Shown here: piece after piece, positions 34,201-46,610 of the stretch
Position numbering within the stretch: the stretch's first letter is position 1
How the letters are laid out: each line of letters starts with the position of its first letter
Assembly: GCF_000002425.4 (NCBI RefSeq)
Contig: NC_037263.1
Location: 11,163,642 to 11,227,641, forward strand
Direction of reading: 5' to 3'
Source: Physcomitrium patens
Lineage: Eukaryota; Streptophyta; Bryopsida; Funariales; Funariaceae
DNA length: 64,000 nt
The notes under the pieces: generated by a model
The model's input: only the letters and a program-made list of their open reading frames with translations
Told to the model about the DNA's origin: nothing
Database searches by the model: none
Translations under genes and position numbers: made by a program

Positions 34201-36716
34201 AAGCTGCATTATGCTGTAGAGATCCATTTTTAGAGTCCAGAAGCTCCAGCAAAGGCCTTAGCCCACCGTCGTGTACAATTCCAGCTTGATTATGGGTGTT
34301 CTGCGAAGACTATAAACAGAACTGTTAATTTGGACCCCTGGCATCAACCATTGCAAAGGAAAATGAAAATAAGTAGCCTGAAATGAAAAACAATCACTTC
34401 AATAACTCAAACACTCTATCATGGCTACAAATGCACTTGAATGATCAGGACCTGAGCAAGCCGGCCTAAAGCGAAGGCCGCCATCTCTCGGAGTTGAGTA
34501 TCAGTAGCTTCCAGCATCCTGATCAGCGGTCGCACGGCACCCCGTTGAACTATATGAACCTTAATCGTTCAACACACAACAACAACTGATGAATGCAATG
34601 TAAAGAAGGATGGCTGCTACTTGAATCACGTGCAGTCAATCTCGCATAGACCAGACGGCACCGAATAAGGATCTACTGATGATTTAGAGCAATTGAAATA
34701 CCTTACAGTCGGGGTCGGTTGTTGCAAACTGTCCTAATAAAAGAGCAGCCTCGCGCTGACTTTCCTGGCATCTTGAACTGACACACAGAAACAGGTATTG
34801 ATTAAAAACTCATGAGTCAATCTTATACTACCATCATAATGGCTTGGATGCCAAGCGGAGTGAATCACAAATAGTAATTACTCGTCAGAATTAGCACAAA
34901 GAGAATAGATGCTCCCAACTCAAGTCAGAATCATACGATGCTCCTACTCCGTATACTCAGAATGTCGTTCAATACCTCAAAAGGCCGATGACAGGCTGGA
35001 GAGCCCCTGCTGCCAGGACTTCTTTCTTAATATTGACAGAAGAGTGGACAAGATTGCCAATTACACCAACCTAGATGTCCAGAGACGGGCATCCCTTATG
35101 TCAGAATCATGAATTCTTGCCAAACTAAGACTCGATACGTGCATCGACAATCGCCTACGATTGTCTTCTATAAGAGATGAGAGAAAAATGTTACGATAAT
35201 GCAACAGCAAAATATGTGAAAGCGATTCAATTCAGAGTTTCCACAGGTACAATAGAGTACAAGGAAAGGACAGCAAGATTAGAGACTAGATTCATACGGC
35301 CTCATAATGAATTCCAACGTCTTCTGAACGTAACATTAGAATAAGGGTAGGAAGCGCATTTCCTTCCACAATCTGCGCAAATGACCTAAGTTATCAGGAA
35401 ATTTGACAAAAGGCCGAGTAAAATAACGGAGGCTGCAGGACCTGAGTTATAGCTACCAAACGCTGAACATCGAAATGGAAACAAGGAACACTAAATATCA
35501 CGTTGAGTGTTCAAGAGATGAACCATAATTTTGGATACTGTAATACTGTAATAGGATGATTCTTGCATGTAGACTGCTCAAGATAATAAAGCTCAATCTT
35601 GTAGATATTATTGTATTTCCTCTCAAAAAAACAACCCTCGTGGTTCTGAAGATGGGAGACCTGATTTTTGTTGGCCTCATTCTTGAAGGCCAAAGTACGC
35701 AACGCACCAGCTGCGGCCCGTTGAACCTTAGCGTCATTAGATTCTAAAAGTTTGACTAGAGGAGGAATCCCACCTTCCGTTCTGTACAAAACAAAAATAA
35801 CATAGTCAACAAGTGAATCACAGACGGGCACAAGTGTCAACATAGTAATAATCCAAATCAACTCTCACACTTTACCTGACACGAGTCTTAATATGTGCAT
35901 TTTCGTGTGCAAGGTTCGTTATAGCATCTGCAGCACGTCGGACGACACCATTTACAACTCGTCCGCTGTTGCCACCACCTTGACGCAATAATAAAGCCAC
36001 CAGCAACGGCAGAGCGCCAGCATCAGCAATTCGCCGTTGATACTCTGGCTATAGGACCAAGAAGTATCAGTACCACTGCGAGACGTTTTCGATAACTCAC
36101 GATTCAGGAAGGCCATTAACGTACAAACAACTGGAAGCAAAGACAGACTAAATACAGGAAGCTGATTCACCTTCACAGCAAGCAATCCTAATGCAAATGC
36201 AGCATCCTTCTCGACTTCGTGTTCACAAGCAACGGGACCTTCGCCTTCTCCAAGACTAGGCGGACAGAGATGTGCAACAAGCGCATCCACAGCTCCTTCC
36301 TCCACAATAGCGTCCACGTGATCTTCTGAAGAATTGCTAGAGTTTTCTGAATCAGTTTAGGAAAATTTCCCAAGAAACCTCAAGCATACTTAACATGTGA
36401 TTCGTGCAGAGGACCAACATCAATGAAATCCCTGTGAAAACGCGCTGGATAGATGCTTCTCACCCCGCTTCGCAAGCTCCGCGAGACTATGAGCGGCACG
36501 CCGCGCTGCAATTCGGTCATTCTCTTTCCAAGAAACGCAAGTCCTTAGAATCTCTACTTGGTCTCGAACACCGATTGAAAACGCATTGTTAGGTTCATCT
36601 GCAGCAGGAAACCGTAAATACGCGTCCGCCAGTTTCCTCTTGTGTCCTTTTCTTTCGCTTTCAGGATAAGATTTGGTCTCCATGCGTTCATCTCCCGGTA
36701 CAGGCGAGTTATCCAT
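31279..36716 (-). CDS. ARIA: ARM repeat and BTB/POZ protein, ARIA/ABAP1 type
   Basis: Plant ARM-BTB adaptor; in Arabidopsis ARIA binds ABF2 in ABA signalling and ABAP1 acts in DNA replication control. Exons (5' to 3'): 36464-36716, 36171-36325, 35876-36048, 35661-35781, 35298-35372, 34976-35070, 34702-34777, 34452-34559, 34172-34300, 33945-34013, 33699-33758, 33449-33572, 33190-33332, 32947-33010, 32540-32619, 32269-32333, 31835-31952, 31503-31627, 31279-31366. The sum is 2121 nt, 706 residues; family about 710. Basic NLS-like RKGHKRKL lies near residue 30, ARM repeats at about 85-520 (VEKDAAFALGLLAVK; VQRAAAGALRTLAFKN; LQHNAAFALYGLADNE), BTB at about 535-640 (LSDVTFLVEG; YAHRIALLASSDAFRAMFDG) and a BACK-like tail. 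Start: first ATG after an in-frame stop. The intron after exon 16 has a GC donor (GCAAGT); all others are GT-AG. All phases match, so the gene looks intact. Confidence 0.95.
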
Positions 36717-37800
36717 CAAAGCACACTCTTCCAAGCGTTAGTGTAAAGATTAAGTCCTAAACACTGGAGCAGGGAGCACTGCCAACAGGGGTACTCATTC
36801 TACGGCACTAAACCACGGGTAGATATCACAGCAAACCCGCAATCTCTGAAATACAAGCACAGTGCGAGCCTCTAAAACCCTCTCAGCCCTAAACAAACAC
36901 CTCTGATGCCCACCAAAAGAATCTCAAACGCCTCCCGCACATTCATCCAGATCCGCAACAGTGAACCCTTGCTCAAATTGGGGGAAAAACAAAAAAAAAA
37001 ACAAAAAACAAAAAACAAAAAAAACAAAAAGTCCTACTGCTAACAGCACGACAGACGCGAGTGTCCTATCGCGGTTAGCGGAGAACAAAAACTCCTGCCA
37101 ACGGAAAAGCTCGGAGAGTCGGAGCACGCCAAAGAGCGAAAGAATGACGATTGAACGATACTACTTCAAGGTGTCTGTTCTCGCAGTACATAGAATGACC
37201 AGCAGGTCGGTAAGAAGAAGCTCGACCACAGAAGGATTACACTCCTCCTCCTGCTCCTACTCCTCCTCTTCCTCCTGAGCAGCAACAGCAATGATAAACA
37301 ATCGGGGACACAGACCGCGAGGTCGGCACTAAATGCTTCGGAGGAATAGGCGGAGCATGCCCGGGTCAGACAGAGTCCGTAAAATTCAAGTCGGAAGGCC
37401 CGTTCGTCCTACCACCACTCTGCCACCACTACCACCCTCGCCGTCCTCCTCCTCTTACTCCTACTCTCACTCTCACACACTCTCTCTATCCTGAAAAGGT
37501 ACTTTTCAAAAACAAAACTGTGCAACGAACATCGTCCTCTCTCTTCTTCTTCTTCTTCCTCTCCTTCCTACCTTCTCTCCCTCCCAAAACTCCAACCCTA
37601 ATCTATCCATTCATGAACATCATGGAGGCATTGCAAAAGCATGCACCCCCATCATCACCATCACCACCTTCTTCATCACCTCCTCCACTACCCTCGCTTC
37701 TTCTAATCACCCAATTTCCTCTCGTCCTTCTTCCTCCCTTTACTTACTTTTTCATGTACTTTTTTTAATTCTTCGACAACTTTTTGCAGTTTTACTTTGG
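36717..37800. promoter_or_regulatory. ARIA-like gene 5' UTR and promoter region, low-complexity tracts
   Basis: GC-richer flank directly upstream of the minus-strand start. On the plus strand it holds an A-rich tract (36985-37030), thus a T-rich tract in the sense of the gene. A pyrimidine-rich tract of CTT, CCT and CAC units lies at 37410-37760. The 82-codon open frame at 37520-37768 is only low-complexity Ser/Pro/Phe and is not called as a gene. No core promoter element can be fixed. Confidence 0.45.
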
Positions 37801-40800
37801 AAAGAACTTCTCACATTGTTCATGTTATAAGGTTGGTTTAAGATTGTCCTTTAATTGTACTTGTTGTTTATTTATTTTGTATAGCAAGAAAATGTCTTAA
37901 TGTCTTGTTGTTCTTTAATTTTATAAACACAGTTTATTTTGTACCTTTTTGTTTTAATTATTTCTAACTTAATTGTTAAAGATCACAACATTGATTGCAC
38001 ATGGTAAAGTTTATCATGGCAAAAAAAAATTGTATGTGTTCCAAAACATTTAAAAAGTCAATCATCTGTATGTGTTCCAAAACATTTTTTTTTGGAACTA
38101 AAGAAATTCAACAGTATTTCTGGATTTTTTATACAAAAAAAAACAAACAAAACAAAACAAAACAAAAACAAAGTAAAGAAATGAAGAAATGAAATAAATT
38201 ATTTCTGTCAAAAGTAAAATGTTGAAATGTAAATACATACATATATACATACATTTGTATGGTTGACTTAAACCTCAATTTTCAATAAACACTTGAAATT
38301 TTGTAAGTACAACATGCAGGAATATATATATATAAATATAAATATATATATTTCACTTACACACAATAAATGCACTTAATATATATAGATATATATATAT
38401 AGATATATCACTTAATAGATTTTTATTATATATATATATATATATATATTTTTAGAGTCAAGTGCATTTAAATCACCTCAAATTAACTATCTTTATAAAA
38501 TATTGAAGGTCTTTAGGTTTAGCAAAGAAGGAGAGAGATTACAATTATCAAATCTTATAATTGGTTGAAAGTAGCAAGCTTAATTAATTTGGATTTATAT
38601 TTAGATAATTTGACCGAGAGACCATGAGAAGAAAAGATGAAGTTGAATGTATTTTGTTTCTACATGATTTTAATGATGTTGCTCTTTGGCATTTATGTTA
38701 GGTCCACCTTAAGAGGTGATATTTATAAAAAATTGATGATACATGTCTATATATATATATATATATATATACATATGCTTTAGGTTTGTCCTAATTGTCT
38801 TAATCAAGATACAAGCTAAAAAATATTTATTATAATGAAACAGTAATTTTGTTTATGCAATTGCTTCCTCACACTTTATATCTTTTCCAAAGACCTAGAA
38901 TTTTACAAGACAACTTTTCTTCAATAAACATGAGATTTTTATTATGCTCCTAAATCTTGGCTTTTTAAAGTAGGCTTCTAGATATAAAGTATTTTTAAAA
39001 AATAAAAGAATCCTATTATTTTTACACCTTCTTTGTATGCTTTGTAATTCTATATTTTTTGTATTATGAGATTTAAAATTATCATTTTAATTTATTCATT
39101 TTACTATTTTAGTTTAAAATTTAGTTTTAATTATATTAATATTTAGAGCTTTCAAAATGAGCAAGAAGTACATGGATCAATACCATGAAGCTAAAAATAT
39201 ATAACAATCAGTTATGTTGAAGCTAAATAAGATTTGATGGAGTATACAATTGTGAGAGTGCACTTCCAAATGACTAATTTGATGAAAAATGTGAGTGCTA
39301 AAGAAATCCATAGTCTAGCTTCTTCTTCAACATTGTCAACTAATAATAATAATAATACACCTTTTCATGCACAGGATGCTTGTTTTTCTTCTTGAGCTTT
39401 GTATCAAGGCTATATATCTGTTACTTCTTCAACTTTCATAAAATTAGTTTTGAAGTTTCAAAGCTTGCTTTGCAGTGCATTATTCTCAACTTATTGGTGA
39501 TTTATTGCATATGGTGTGTACATAATTATATTAACAAGTATAGAGTTGCATAAAGAAATACTTCTTATCTCTAGTGTTTCAGCATTATGATGGTGTCTTG
39601 TAAGGGAAGGAAATTGGGACCTACATCAAGGCAAATAAGAGAAGGAGGGAAGCAAGGACCTATGCCAAAGAAAGGAAGAGAGGCAGCAGGACTTGCACTG
39701 AGGCAAGGAAAAAAAGAAGAGAACCGAGACCCACACCAGACAAAGATGAAGAAAAAAATAATAAATAATAAATCTAGATGAACCAATTAGAAGTCTTAGA
39801 TGTGTGTATAGACATAATGGGTGTGTGTATAGTAACTTGGGATGTGCTTCTAGCCTGAGTCTCTATATATATAATTATATAATCATAATAAAGTTTTTAT
39901 TACAAAAAATATAAATTATGAATGATTTGCATTGATAATCTTACAACTACTTATATTATCATCTTCTTAAATATCTCTCTCTCTATATACTTATTTATTT
40001 ATTTAAATGTATAACAAATTAACTTTTGAAAACTTCAATTGAAAGACACATTGATAGTTCAACCAATATGTTAGTAAATACTTGCAAGAAAATCAGATAG
40101 GTACAAGTACTAAGAAATCACTTCAAAATGAAGCAAAGTAGACAGTATGGTCTTTCCACTATACAACAAGATGCAAAAACCACACAAAATAAACAATAAT
40201 CAAGGCATGAATTTAGAACATTGCAGCTATTATGGTCATAGCATAATCTCGATATATAAATGGAATTATCATATATTTGTAAAAATCATGCTTTTAGATC
40301 ACCCTATAAATATTTGAAAATTATTTTAAAAAATTAAATGGTTCTAAAAAAAATACTATTAAAAATTATTTTTGTAAGTTTCCTGTATAATTTAAATATT
40401 ATTCAGAATAAAAACCACAACCTTGTGGTCTTGCTAACGATACCAATTTCGCCATACATTGATATTAATTTAGTGCTACGTGTAATTGTAAACTGTAACA
40501 CATAAATGGAGAACAATTTTAAAAAAGAAAGATGGATAAATTAAATATAAATCTTTTGTTCATGTTCAAAATCTCACCCATCTAAGTCCTTAAATATTTT
40601 ACCTTAAAAAGGGTGAACATTAATTTACATTATATTCTTGCCTTCAAAGCCCCTTGCTGCTTTTGATCTGATATTTCATTCAAATTCCACACTTCTAACC
40701 ACAGTTCCTTCAGTCCCATTGCAATGTTTGTTTGTAATTTGTAATTAATTGTGCATATTCTTACACTGTTGGATAAAGACAAAGTTATGCATCGACAAAC

Positions 40801-40850
40801 ATGGAAAATATTTATCACTTCCATTTGAATACTATAAATATATGTAAGTG
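37801..40850. other. AT-rich intergenic DNA
   Basis: No gene recognised. Several TA-type microsatellites (for example 38427-38450 and 38749-38771) and A-rich tracts. The purine-rich tandem repeat at 39598-39735 is listed separately. Traces near 38.5-39.4 kb may be retroelement debris but cannot be assigned. Confidence 0.5.
39598..39735. repeat. Degenerate purine-rich tandem repeat
   Basis: Three to four imperfect units of about 35-40 bp, each starting like GGGACCTACATCAAGGCAA (GGACCTATGCCAAAG, GGACTTGCACTGAGGCAAG, GAGACCCACACCAGAC) and followed by an AGAGAAGGAG-type purine run. It is a GC-rich island in AT-rich surroundings. The small open frames on both strands across it are a by-product of the repeat. 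Origin unknown; part of a retroelement LTR is possible. Confidence 0.6.
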
Positions 40851-41183
40851 TGGGTATGTGGAACCTTAATTTGGCCTCCTAAATTCATGAATAGCAATGG
40901 GAACAGCACAGAAGCGAGCGCTTCAAACGAAAGAAAAGGAAACGTCCCCGATAGAAGCGACAGTGAGGACTAATCTAGCTGGAAACGAATGAACAGACAA
41001 ATATTCATCAACGTAATTCATCCTTGCATTTAATTTATCGAGCATTAATAAATGGACAGAGGCGGGCAGAGGCGGGCAGGGCTAAGGGAAAGGCTGGGCA
41101 GTTCAACGGAAAGGAAGGAATCTTTAGGAGCTGGAATGGTTACCCTGGACTGTAATACTAGAGTCCCAACCTAGCCCTAATTT

Positions 41184-41215
<32 letters not shown>

Positions 41216-41490
41216 CTATATGTGTGTTTGTTTTATTTAATATTTAGAGTCCATGTTGATTGCAGTCAGGTTCTGTCATTGTTAAGAATCTGCTCTACTA
41301 TTACAGTTGCGCTGAAGTTGCTGCTGCATTTGCAGTGTTTCTCATGGTTAGGGTTTGGAGTCTGTGAGAAAGGGGGTCTGGTCTCGGTGGTGTTCTTATG
41401 TCCTTGTTCTCAGCACACCTCTCGATCATCGCGACTCCTGTCATCAAGCGACACTGAGGAGCAAGAAGGAGCCGCAAGTAGTAGGAAGCT
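40851..41490 (+). promoter_or_regulatory. Cornichon gene promoter and 5' UTR region
   Basis: GC-richer flank ahead of the cornichon start. Contains a tandem GAGGCGGGCA pair (41059-41078), a nearby TGGGC-type word (site II-like, about 41093) and CTAGCCCTAA (41171-41180), words frequent in promoters of housekeeping plant genes. A (TA)n array lies at 41189-41215, about 280 bp before the start codon. The transcription start is not determined. Confidence 0.4.
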
Positions 41491-42939
41491 ATGGAGATGG
41501 ACTTCATTCTGTGGCTTCTCTGCTTCTTCGCTGTTGTCTCGCTGCTAGGAGTCCTCGTTTACCAAGTACAGTGCCAATTCATGTTTAGCTCATTGTTGGG
41601 TTTGGAGGAAGTAGGCTTTTGAAGGAGATAGGTTGTAATTGAAAGGAAGAAGCAATTAAAAGAAAACGGTGCGAGGTTTGAATACTTGGTTGAGGAGGTA
41701 TTTCTAGGGTTTCGGGGCTTCTGTTGAACCCTCACTTATGATGCTTACTGGGCTTGATAGTGAGTTTGGGGTGGCGTTCACAGAGTTGCTTGCATTGTTG
41801 AGTGCTGGTTTTTATTGTTGAAAGAGCGTGCTTTTCGAACTATTTGGCGCTCTCCAGGTATTTCTGTTGAGTACTCCGCGCAGGTGAAGTGCGTCTGCTT
41901 TAACTTGATCGTGTAGGTGAATGGGTCAATTGGCTTAATCAGCTCTAGAGAATTCCAAGGGATGCTCTGAATTAAGAAATTTCGAAATTATAAATCATGA
42001 AGGTTTTTCAGCCTTTTTCGGAATCCTCGAATGAAATATTCATGATCATCGATATTTGTGTGATCTTTTACTACGTTGTCGGATGCCTGTAAAATCTCAA
42101 GTCTGGCAATTTCACCCTTGATGCAATTTTCAGGGGTAAGAGTTTATGCTGATGATTGGGAGTAATTGAGTTTGATTTGGAATGTGTTACGGATTGGCAG
42201 TTGATGTGCTTGTCAGACCTAGAGTTCGATTACAGCAACCCATTCGATTCTTCAGTAAACATCAATTCTTGCATAGTTCCCGAATTTTTCATTCATGGAA
42301 CCCTGGGCTGCACCTACCTTCTTACTGGTCACTGGTGGCTGTTCATACTTAATGTCCCTTTGGCCTACTATCACACATCTTTGTAAGTTAATTCTTGCAT
42401 CCTATCGCTTCACTTTGTTTGGCTTTTGGTGGTACAGCTGGTGATGCTGAGAATTGCAGTTGTTGTGTATCACCCTTTCTGCAAAAAAAAGAAAAGAAAA
42501 GAAAAAAGAAAACAAAAGAAAAGATGTTAAGCATGTGCGTTGATTACGAGCATTGTTTTGGCTCAGGTACTTACGGAAACAGCATCTTCTGGATGTCACG
42601 GAGATCTTCAGTCACCTTGGTCGTGAGAAGAAGTACCGGCTGGTCAAACTTGCGTTTTACCTACTTCTTTTCGTAATTGTTATTTTCAAGTACGACTTTG
42701 ATTTTCATGTATCTCATCTTCTGGTTCAATTTCTGGAAAGTCCTTACTATCTTCTGAAGGTCGTGCATGGCTTGTTGAATGATTCAATAGTGGTTAAGTC
42801 TTATCCCCCTAGATTTGGATTCAGTCCATACGTCCTCTTGACATGGTTCTAAAGGTTCGTGCTGGCTGAATTAGGTCTCAACTGTGGCATTCAGCATACC
42901 TCAGGTCGTCTGAACCCTGTCGCGGAGGCTTTCAGTTGA
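41491..42939 (+). CDS. CNIH: Cornichon family ER cargo receptor
   Basis: Three-pass ER membrane protein that loads selected membrane cargo into COPII vesicles. Exons 41491-41565, 42201-42382, 42567-42689 and 42855-42939 total 465 nt, 154 residues (plant family usually 135-150). Exon 1 gives MEMDFILWLLCFFAVVSLLG and ends YQ. Exon 2 carries the family signature LMCLSDLEFDYSNPFDS and IVPEF, then the second membrane segment LLTGHWWLFILNVPLAYYH. Exon 3 has YLRKQHLLDVTEIF and KKYRLVKLAFYLLLFVIVIF, the third segment. Exon 4 adds FVLAELG, aligned with the family VLSAV-type end, plus about 20 further residues not typical of the family. If intron 3 were retained, the frame would instead run to 42852 with an unrelated tail. 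The start is the first ATG of the exon and fits the family start. Intron phases agree; intact. Confidence 0.92.
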
Positions 42940-44600
42940 TAAATTCACCTAGAAGGATGTGTTTGCTGCCTGTTGCTAAGGATAATGGTTGCAGCTATTG
43001 TTTCATGATATCCTTGCTGAAGCTTGTCGCTGGGTGGATTTATTTTGTTATGTATTTGACTGTGAAGACGAGTGGGACCATCCAATGACTAATTTGTTCT
43101 ATCTGTCAAAAAAGTGACATAGTACATTTATTACAAAAAGTATTTGGGACATGTAACGAAGCTATGATCTACGTGGCCATGTTGACGTGGATCATACGCC
43201 AGTCATGTATCGTTGTCAACCTGCTTTGAGTATGTACTGGTTTTCATGTTTATGGACAACAGATCGTGGAAACCGTGCGTTACGTAGATATTGTATGTTT
43301 CGTTCCTGTTGACTCATGTTGGTGGCGGATCTGCATGGTGGTGTGCACGATTGCAGACTGTTGGTGGCAACATTCCACCTAGTTCTGGAGCATGAGGATG
43401 CTGCGCAGACCGCTCGAACGTTCACAGCAATCCACGCAGACATGTGATTTTGAAGCCTATTGCACTGATCCTCTGTGAGTATGTGAATTTACTCTAATTG
43501 TTCTGTTATCTGAAGTTTTTGTCAGTTGCAACGGCACAGGAATTGTACATGTGAGTATTGTCTGCGAATGACTTGGGTTCATAGGTTACTAGTATGGCAT
43601 GAACAATGTCGGATTAAGTCTTAGCGAGGCGGTGGATAGAGTTGAACAACTATGCATGGCAGGAGTATAGGGTTTTTGTCTTCCTGCATTTGGTTATCTA
43701 TCAAATATCTCTGTGCATAGTTTCCTATGCTCAAAATGCCACGCTGATTGTGAGTTGCGAACTTTATGTTATTGCTGTATATTGAAGGATCTTACGAAAG
43801 CGACTTAGATTTTTTTTGGATATATTTGTGCCGAGGTATTCGGGGATGATATTAATTTGCCAATCGTAAGGTATGGGCCTCCACGGCAAATCAATGGGTT
43901 GAACCCACGGTAGGTAAATTGTTGTCTCCTTTTAGCATTCCATGTTTTGAACTAGAGAGAACTCCAAGCATTACTTCAGTATTGTTCGACTTACTAAGGT
44001 ATATCTAGTCTTTTCTACGTTCTTTTGTTGTTAACGATGAACATCAATGGAGAGGACATATTCAAAACAATGTTTTGGGCAATACGTATACCATATTTTA
44101 TTCACAAATCATATATCGCTCATTTCTTCAATTTTCTGGTTGCCTTTAGATTCATGTCAGCTCAATACGTTTCATGACGCTATTTTGGATTTTGTAATGT
44201 ATCACGTGGACAGTGGTTTACATCATAGTATGACCTTGTTGGACAAGAGCAGCTACTGAGTAGTGCATTTGTGGCGGAGTGAGGAAATAAATGCAATAGT
44301 TAGGGCACAAACTCAGGCATCTATTTTCGGAAAAACTGTCCGAAAATAAAAAGCATCAAGTCTTGTTTAGAAGTTTGAAACAAAACTATTGTTTTCTTTG
44401 GGCATGAAATACAGTTAATGGAACAAACGTACGCCGCACCACAAGGGAGGTGGATTGAAGCTCATCACAATTCAATCTAAACAGAACTATATCTAAACTT
44501 CACTGGATGCTTCGTTCAATAATTTATGCAGTGAAGGTGGATTCTAGTACCTTTGAAAACAAAAGGGCATTTTAATGTGTTAGTTAGCTGTAAATAGATG
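42940..44600 (+). other. GC-richer region after cornichon; long 3' UTR or noncoding transcript
   Basis: About 1.3 kb downstream of the cornichon stop keeps gene-island composition (to about 44.3-44.5 kb). No frame matches a known protein: the open frames at 43216-43443 (minus) and 44047-44259 (plus) show no motif. It may be a long 3' UTR with introns or an unannotated noncoding RNA. Confidence 0.4.
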
Positions 44601-44877
44601 TTAAAATTAGAGACTTCAATTTCAATATACTCTATTTTATTTGTGTACATTTGTTATCATGTCTTTTCAAATATTGATTTGTGGCATAAAATAAGTTTTA
44701 TCATTGTTACTATTATTTAAAATCAGTCAAGTACATTTGTGTAATTTTATCTGCAACTCTTTCAAAATATCGGTATCAAATTTTGACAAAGGTGAAGCTT
44801 GCAAAAATCACATTGTATTAGGCTTACTATTCTTAAGTAAAACTAAATACAATTATTTTAAAATAAAAATAATTAAT

Positions 44878-44913
<36 letters not shown>

Positions 44914-45601
44914 TCTAAGTAGTATAGTATAATATAATTCTTGGTAATGAATAGTTGTAAAAATTAGAGAATATTTTTAATTGTATAATATTAATGATGC
45001 TATGGTTATTTTAATTAGTGTATAGAAGAATAATTTTATTATACTTAAGTGATTTTTATATAGATAAAGCAACATTCAATTGGTCATATATAAACATTAC
45101 AAGCTAGAGACATGTATTAGTACTTTTCAATAATTTGTTTAAGATTTTTTAAGATTCTAAATGCAAGTTATAACAAAAATTACAAACATTGGAAATTGAA
45201 AAACATTCTTTTGATTATATAGCAATGAATTTTTAAAAGATTAAAAATAAAAATAGTTTTTTATGGTTGCTAATTGGAACTTCATTTCAATAACAAAGTT
45301 TGTAGGCATTATAACAGCTCAACAAGAACCATTACAAAGATCTTAAAGAAAATTAACACTACTTTAGAATTATGATAGAACATCTAGATATAGACTCCAA
45401 TTATAATGGAGATAGATTTTATTATAATTTAATGTATTAAGTCATTCAATTAGGTACATAGTTCTACTTATTTTTAATTTTCTTATATATATGTATTTTA
45501 CAACAAAATAAAAATTTAAGTCTACAAAATAGATTTGAAGAGCTATTTTATTCATGTTTCTAACATAATCATTTTTTCCTAATAAAATTAATTATTCTAT
45601 A

Positions 45602-45603
<2 letters not shown>

Positions 45604-45665
<62 letters not shown>
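45604..45665. repeat. Compound (CA)n(TA)n microsatellite
   Basis: About 15 CA units followed immediately by about 16 TA units; the only long CA array in the window. Confidence 0.98.
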
Positions 45666-45669
<4 letters not shown>

Positions 45670-46562
45670 CTGTGCATAACTCTAAAACCATTTGTGCAAA
45701 ACTATTTGTAGTCTAATACAAATAGTTATGATAAAACCTTTAAAGAATAGATACACATTCTTATAATGAATTAATGAATTTAAGAAAAGAAAATAAAAAT
45801 CAATTTTGGTTAAAATATTTCTAATTTTTTATTATTAAAAAAATAAAAATAAAAATAAAATAGAAATGTGATGATTTTAAAAAATATAAAAGAACAAAAA
45901 TACCTTTAATATATAAAATATTATAAATTTTTGTTATTTATTATTTTTACATTAACCTATTTAAGCTTATATATATTTTAAAATAAATAATATATATATT
46001 AAAATTTCAAGCATTAAATACATATATTAGATTTTTTTTTTCTTTTTTTTTTTCTTTTTTTAAATGACATATACACATAAGTATATAAATATAATTTTAA
46101 AATTTATTCTCAATATATTTCTAATAATAATATAGATGTTGCATTAGTTCATTAATCTATACTAATGGAACATTCTATTATAGCAACTATTTTTTAATAT
46201 ATAACAAGCATATTAACTATATCTTTTATAAAAACTTAAATATTGAAGGTAATGTATGTCAATTAATAATTCTTATTCAAGGAACACATTAAAAAATCTT
46301 TTTGGTTTCTTAAATATTTTTTGCAACTATATCATATAAAAAAATATATATATACTATTCAATATAAAGACCATTAAAAATTAACTATTTAATTATTATT
46401 CAAAAATAAAATAATATATCTATATATAACAAAATACATACAAAGTTATATATATATATATATTAATCAAAAGAATTGTATGATTTTTATGAAGGTTTGT
46501 AACATTTAAGTGAATTTATTTTTATTTTGTACCATTCTTGTTTTGTATGAGCTTCTTGATAA

Positions 46563-46566
<4 letters not shown>

Positions 46567-46604
<38 letters not shown>
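46567..46604. repeat. (TA)n microsatellite
   Basis: About 19 uninterrupted TA units within the AT-rich block. Confidence 0.95.

Positions 46605-46610
<6 letters not shown>

Noticed and set aside
36717-36734. An 18-nt upstream extension of the ARIA-like frame from a TTG
   Set aside because: Plants start at ATG; the first in-frame ATG is at 36716, and a stop codon lies just upstream of the TTG.
37520-37768. 82-codon frame rich in Ser, Pro and Phe upstream of the ARIA-like gene
   Set aside because: It is a translation of a pyrimidine-rich tract with no domain and no splice context; treated as promoter or UTR low complexity.
42156-42200. ATG upstream of the second cornichon exon as a separate start
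   Set aside because: These bases are intron; the acceptor at 42200 joins to exon 1, which supplies the first membrane segment in phase.
43216-43443. 75-codon Cys/Ser/Arg-rich minus-strand frame after the cornichon gene
   Set aside because: No family match; it lies in the probable 3' UTR region of the plus-strand gene and looks like an antisense shadow.
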